Positions 4,941 to 8,468 of a stretch of DNA of 8,468 nt are shown piece after piece. The position numbers and the translations under genes are program-made. This DNA comes from an uncultured Selenomonadaceae bacterium (GTDB lineage: Bacteria > Bacillota > Negativicutes > Selenomonadales > Selenomonadaceae). The stretch covers positions 1 through 8,468 of the forward strand of contig CATYZV010000065.1 in NCBI GenBank assembly GCA_958415865.1. The letters run 5' to 3'. The first letter of the stretch is position 1, and the number at the start of each line of letters is the position of its first letter. The notes under the pieces are model-generated. The model was not told the DNA's origin. It made no database searches and saw only the letters and a list, made by a program, of their open reading frames with translations.

Positions 4941-7643
4941 ATGCCGGTGATACGCAAATCTCCCGATGATATCCTCAATGAGATAAAAGTAGAGGAAAAA
5001 AAAGCAGCAAAAGGCAAATTGAAGATATTCTTCGGCTATGCTGCCGGAGTGGGCAAGACGTATGCCATGCTGCAGGCGGCACACGCTGCCAAAGCACAGG
5101 GCGTGGATGTCGTGGCGGGCTACATCGAGCCGCACGCCAGGCCTGAGACGATGGCACTCGTCGACGGGCTGGAATCACTGCCGCCGCTCGTCGTCAACTA
5201 CAAGGATATAAAGCTCAATGAATTTGACCTCGATGCAGCTATCAAGCGCAAGCCGGAGCTGATACTCGTCGATGAGCTTGCGCATACGAATGCTGAAGGA
5301 TGCCGGCACATGAAACGGTATCAGGATATCGAAGAACTCTTGCAGGCAGGCATTGATGTCTACACCACGGTCAACGTGCAGCACATCGAAAGCCTCAACG
5401 ATATCGTCGCCTCTATAACGCAGATCATCGTGCATGAGCGCATACCCGACCGCGTATTTGACGATGCAGATCAGGTGGAATTGGTGGATATCGAACCTGC
5501 CGATCTGCTCGAACGCCTAAAGGCAGGCAAAATCTACCGCGAAAAGCAGGCAAAGCGGGCACTGAGCAATTTCTTTTCCGTCGAGAATCTGACCGCCCTG
5601 CGCGAAATAGCACTGCGCCGCATGGCAGACAGGGTCAACAAGATTTCCTTAAAGGCAAAGAATGACGCTAATAAAGATTATTACACCGATGAGCACATTC
5701 TCGTATGCCTGTCATCTTCACCGTCCAATCCACGCATAATCAGGACAGCGGCGCGCATGGCGGATGCCTTCAAGGCACGCTTTACGGCACTGTTCGTGCA
5801 GACTTCGGATTTTGACAAGATGCCGGACAAGGATAAAAAACGCCTGCGCAGCAACACTCATCTGGCAGAGCAGCTGGGAGCAAAGATCGAAACCGTAACG
5901 GGGGATAATATTCCGTTCCAGATAGGCGAATTTGCCAAATTGAATGGCGTTTCCAAGATAGTCGTGGGCAGAACTCCCTCAGCAGGATTAATCGGCAGGC
6001 TGTTCCGCCATTCGTTCACAGATAAATTGATCGAGCAGATACCAAGCATAGATATTCACGTAATCCCCGACAGCAACGCGATGGTTTCCAAGGCAAATCT
6101 GTCCAAGATCATCGACAAAAAAGAGATTTTCAATTCCTCGGATATAATAACGACAGGAGTCGTTTTCATCATCACCAGCATGATCGGAATGGTGTTCTAC
6201 GCCATGGATCTCGGTGATGCAAATATCATGACAGTGTACATACTGGGTGTATTGATCACGGCTCTGCGCACTTCCAACCGCTTTCACAGCGTTATGCTGG
6301 CAGTGCTCAACGTACTGGCATTCGACTTTTTATTCATCGAGCCGCGCTTTACTTTTGCCGCTTACGATCCCGTTTATACCATCACTTTTGCCGTGATGTT
6401 CATAGCGGCGTTCATCACAGGCGGCCTGACCAACAAGATAAAAAAACAGGCGATTCAGTCGGCACGCCTTGCTTACCGCACCAAGGTCCTGCTGGAAACG
6501 AATCAGTTGCTTCAGCAGGCGGGCAGCGATGCAGCCATCGCTTCAGTTACTTCACATCAATTATTGAAACTGCTCAACCGCCCCATCGTATACTACGGAG
6601 CCGATGCCAAAGGCCTATTGCCGCCGGTTGTATACTCAGAAGATAAAACAAGGGAAGAAGACACCCTGATTTCCGTCAATGAACGAGCCGTAGCACGCTG
6701 GGTCTACAAGAACAACAAACGCGCCGGAGCCTCTACCGGTACACTCGGCGAGGCAAAATGCCTCTATCTGGCCATCCGCTCCGGCAATGATGTACACGGC
6801 GTTATCGGCATTGCCCTCGACCACAATCCGCTCGACGTATTTGAAAACAACCTCGTCATGTCAATGCTAGGTGAATGTTCACTGGCACTAGAAAAAGAAA
6901 TTTACAACAAAAAAAGGCAGGAAATGTTTTTACAGGCAAAAAATGAACAGCTGCGCGCCAACCTGCTGCGCTCCATATCGCACGATCTGCGCACGCCGCT
7001 GACGAGTATTTCCGGCAATGCCGACTTTCTCTTGAGCAACGCCGAAAAAATCAGCGATGAAAAGAAGATCGAGCTGTACCGCAATATCTACGACGATTCC
7101 ATCTGGCTGATCAACCTCGTGGAAAACATACTGTCCGTAACGCGGATTGAAAACGGCACGATGAAAATAAACCTCCAGACAGAGCTTTTAGACGACATTG
7201 TCAATGCAGCGATGAAGCACACACTGCGCCACAGCTACGACCACAAAATAATATTTAAAAATCCCGACGACATAATCATGGTAAAAGCAGATTCACGCCT
7301 ATTGGTCCAAGTGTTTGTCAACATCATCGACAACGCCGTAAAATACACTCCTAAAGGCTCAGAAATCGTCATCAGTGCCGCACTCAAAAACCACAAAGCC
7401 GTCGTATCGATCGCCGATAACGGCCCCGGCATACCGGACGAAGCCAAGAACAAGATATTTGAAATGTTCTACACCGCCACCAGCACCGTATCCGACAGCC
7501 GCCGCGGCATGGGCATCGGGCTCAGCCTGTGCAAATCCATCATCAACGCCCATGGCGGCACCATCGCAGTCAAAGACAACAAGCCGCATGGAACAGTATT
7601 CATCTTTACATTACAAGCAGAGGAGATAAGTATAAGTGAATAA
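4941..7643 (+). CDS. kdpD: KdpD, sensor histidine kinase controlling the kdp operon
   Basis: KdpD senses K+ limitation and phosphorylates KdpE. Counting from MPVIRKS (900 residues), the N-terminal KdpD domain has Walker A GYAAGVGKT (32-40) and a Walker B-like DELAHTN (111-117). A universal-stress-protein domain follows (about 250-376). Four transmembrane helices lie at about 403-422, 429-443, 450-466 and 478-497. A GAF-like region (about 520-650) leads to the kinase core: phosphorylated His681 in SHDLRTP, N box with Asn798 in DNAVKYTP, G1 DNGPG (826-830) and G2 GMGIG (856-860). Everything needed for kinase activity is present. The stress domain contains SSS (258-260), exactly 20 residues, then FTALF (281-285), close to the S. 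aureus c-di-AMP-binding pattern SxS-X20-FTAxY. The gene overlaps kdpE by 8 nt. Confidence 0.97.
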   Translation: MPVIRKSPDDILNEIKVEEKKAAKGKLKIFFGYAAGVGKTYAMLQAAHAAKAQGVDVVAGYIEPHARPETMALVDGLESLPPLVVNYKDIKLNEFDLDAAIKRKPELILVDELAHTNAEGCRHMKRYQDIEELLQAGIDVYTTVNVQHIESLNDIVASITQIIVHERIPDRVFDDADQVELVDIEPADLLERLKAGKIYREKQAKRALSNFFSVENLTALREIALRRMADRVNKISLKAKNDANKDYYTDEHILVCLSSSPSNPRIIRTAARMADAFKARFTALFVQTSDFDKMPDKDKKRLRSNTHLAEQLGAKIETVTGDNIPFQIGEFAKLNGVSKIVVGRTPSAGLIGRLFRHSFTDKLIEQIPSIDIHVIPDSNAMVSKANLSKIIDKKEIFNSSDIITTGVVFIITSMIGMVFYAMDLGDANIMTVYILGVLITALRTSNRFHSVMLAVLNVLAFDFLFIEPRFTFAAYDPVYTITFAVMFIAAFITGGLTNKIKKQAIQSARLAYRTKVLLETNQLLQQAGSDAAIASVTSHQLLKLLNRPIVYYGADAKGLLPPVVYSEDKTREEDTLISVNERAVARWVYKNNKRAGASTGTLGEAKCLYLAIRSGNDVHGVIGIALDHNPLDVFENNLVMSMLGECSLALEKEIYNKKRQEMFLQAKNEQLRANLLRSISHDLRTPLTSISGNADFLLSNAEKISDEKKIELYRNIYDDSIWLINLVENILSVTRIENGTMKINLQTELLDDIVNAAMKHTLRHSYDHKIIFKNPDDIIMVKADSRLLVQVFVNIIDNAVKYTPKGSEIVISAALKNHKAVVSIADNGPGIPDEAKNKIFEMFYTATSTVSDSRRGMGIGLSLCKSIINAHGGTIAVKDNKPHGTVFIFTLQAEEISISE

Positions 7644-8334
7644 ACCATTCATCCTGATAGTAGAAGACGACTCCGCAGTGCGCAGCCTAATTTCCACGAC
7701 ACTAAAAATGCAGAATTACAAATTCCATACAGCCTCCACGGGACAGCAGGCACTCTTAGAAGCCGTATCCCACAAACCCGATATAATTCTCCTAGACCTA
7801 GGACTGCCCGACATGGACGGCGTAGAAATAATAAAACAGCTGCGCACCTGGTCCAGCCTGCCCATCATCGTCATAAGTGCCCGCAGCGAAGACAAAGACA
7901 AAATCGACGCACTCGATGCCGGAGCCGACGACTACATCACAAAACCCTTTTCCGTCGACGAACTCCTCGCCCGCCTGCGCGCCACCATCCGCCGCCTCAA
8001 CTACGTACAATCAGCCGGCGTAGAAAACTCCACCTTCATCAACGGCGAACTAAAAATAGACTACTCCTCCGGCTGTGTCTACTGCCGCGGCCAAGAAATA
8101 CACTTAACCCCCATAGAATACAAACTGCTCTGCCTCCTCGCCAAAAACATCGGCAAAGTCCTGACCCACACCTACATCACCCGCGAAGTCTGGGGCAGCG
8201 CATGGGAAAACAACGTAGCCTCCCTGCGCGTATTCATGGCAACACTGCGCAAAAAAATCGAAAAAGACACAGCAAATCCCGAATACATCCAAACCCATAT
8301 CGGAATAGGTTACCGCATGATCAAAATAGACTGA
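7636..8334 (+). CDS. kdpE: KdpE, response regulator of the OmpR/PhoB family
   Basis: KdpE receives phosphate from KdpD and activates kdp transcription. The receiver domain (about residues 4-118) has acidic Asp11 and Asp12, phosphoacceptor Asp54 in LLDLGLPDMDG, Ser81 and Lys103 in TKPF. The C-terminal winged-helix domain (about 131-230) contains LTPIEYKLL, the recognition-helix region around SLRVFMATLRKKIE, and the GIGYRM wing. At 232 residues it has the usual length. The start is GTG, inside the end of kdpD (8-nt overlap), with GGAG (7622-7625) 10 nt upstream inside kdpD, so translation is probably coupled. The GTG is chosen because the next Met, at residue 25, would cut into the receiver fold. 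Base composition is C- and A-rich, with repeated ATA and CTA codons, unlike kdpABC. Confidence 0.97.
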   Translation: MNKPFILIVEDDSAVRSLISTTLKMQNYKFHTASTGQQALLEAVSHKPDIILLDLGLPDMDGVEIIKQLRTWSSLPIIVISARSEDKDKIDALDAGADDYITKPFSVDELLARLRATIRRLNYVQSAGVENSTFINGELKIDYSSGCVYCRGQEIHLTPIEYKLLCLLAKNIGKVLTHTYITREVWGSAWENNVASLRVFMATLRKKIEKDTANPEYIQTHIGIGYRMIKID

Positions 8335-8341
8335 GAAATAA

Positions 8342-8428
8342 TGGATGATACCATCTCCAAAAATTTCTGTCGATATACAGTACAGCAAAATTAGCAGTAT
8401 ATCGACAGAGATAAGATACTGGATGATA
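8342..8428. repeat. 9-nt direct repeat TGGATGATA flanking the downstream dyad
   Basis: TGGATGATA occurs at 8342-8350 and 8420-8428, with 69 nt between the copies that include the 12-bp inverted repeat. It could be a pair of protein-binding boxes, a relic duplication or chance in AT-rich DNA. The enclosed segment lacks terminal inverted repeats next to the copies, so a small transposable element is not supported. Confidence 0.3.
8367..8408. repeat. Perfect 12-bp inverted repeat downstream of kdpE
   Basis: CTGTCGATATAC (8367-8378) and GTATATCGACAG (8397-8408) are exact reverse complements with an 18-nt loop. On the + strand the stem is followed by AGATAAG, not a T-run, so a standard intrinsic terminator for kdpE is doubtful. 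On the - strand it is followed by AAATTTTTGG, which could end transcription from a convergent gene beyond the window. An operator or a protective 3' hairpin are other options. Confidence 0.5.
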
Positions 8429-8442
8429 TAAAAAGCTTTTTA
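8429..8442. repeat. 14-nt palindrome TAAAAAGCTTTTTA
   Basis: This is a perfect palindrome of A/T around a central AGCT. As RNA it would form only a weak A-U stem, so it is a poor terminator alone, though its T-run might help end kdp transcription after the upstream stem. The remaining sequence to 8468 is AT-rich with nothing else I recognise. Confidence 0.3.
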
Positions 8443-8468
8443 GAAAATAATACTATTTGCATATACAA

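Noticed and set aside
7375..7629. Same-strand 84-codon frame inside kdpD
   Set aside because: It overlaps the ATP-binding core of the kinase in another frame, with a Pro/Thr/Ser/Ala-rich product typical of shifted reading of C-rich DNA.
8342..8428. Small transposable element (MITE) with a 9-bp target duplication
   Set aside because: The inverted repeats are internal rather than adjacent to the 9-nt copies, and there is no second copy in the window.
8402..8432. Possible promoter TCGACA (8402-8407) and TATAAA (8427-8432) for a downstream gene
   Set aside because: The 19-bp spacing is poor, the elements overlap the inverted repeat, and no gene is visible before the window ends.

Overview
The window holds one complete high-affinity potassium uptake operon, kdpF-kdpA-kdpB-kdpC-kdpD-kdpE, all on the + strand, with about 190 nt of upstream regulatory DNA and about 130 nt of downstream DNA. 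All six genes are intact and every expected catalytic or ion-filter motif is present. I see no mobile element, CRISPR array, tRNA, rRNA or clearly new gene system. The organism is probably a member of the Bacillota: strong purine-rich ribosome binding sites (AAGGAGG, GAGGAGG), AT-rich intergenic DNA around moderate-GC genes, and a KdpD universal-stress domain carrying the SxS-X20-FTAx(Y/F) pattern described for c-di-AMP binding in Staphylococcus aureus. A Negativicutes-type gut anaerobe is possible, but I cannot fix the genus from sequence alone.

Layout. 1-189: AT-rich promoter region with two pairs of 11-bp-period direct repeats (TTTTACA and TTAACAT), a perfect 7-bp dyad between them, a -10-like TATACT, and the kdpF ribosome binding site. 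190-279: kdpF, 29 codons. 279-2096: kdpA. 2116-4182: kdpB. 4207-4800: kdpC. 4801-4940: the only sizeable gap inside the operon, holding a 22-bp stem-loop and a weak possible internal promoter. 4941-7643: kdpD. 7636-8334: kdpE, overlapping kdpD by 8 nt and starting with GTG. 8335-8468: AT-rich tail with a perfect 12-bp inverted repeat, a 9-nt direct repeat and a 14-nt palindrome, but no convincing + strand terminator.

How the genes work together. KdpA (K+-selective channel-like subunit), KdpB (P-type ATPase), KdpC (single-span subunit) and KdpF (one-helix stabilising peptide) form the KdpFABC K+ pump. KdpD, a membrane sensor kinase, and KdpE, an OmpR/PhoB-type response regulator, are expected to switch the operon on when K+ is scarce. 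KdpE would most plausibly act at the direct repeats upstream of kdpF, forming an autoregulatory loop. The stem-loop between kdpC and kdpD could set the regulator genes at a lower level than the pump genes. The c-di-AMP-type motif in KdpD suggests a second-messenger input as well.

The points most worth a second look are the c-di-AMP motif in KdpD, the ordered repeats in the promoter, the kdpC-kdpD stem-loop, and an enlarged extracytoplasmic segment in KdpA. These refine a well-known system; none is a new one.
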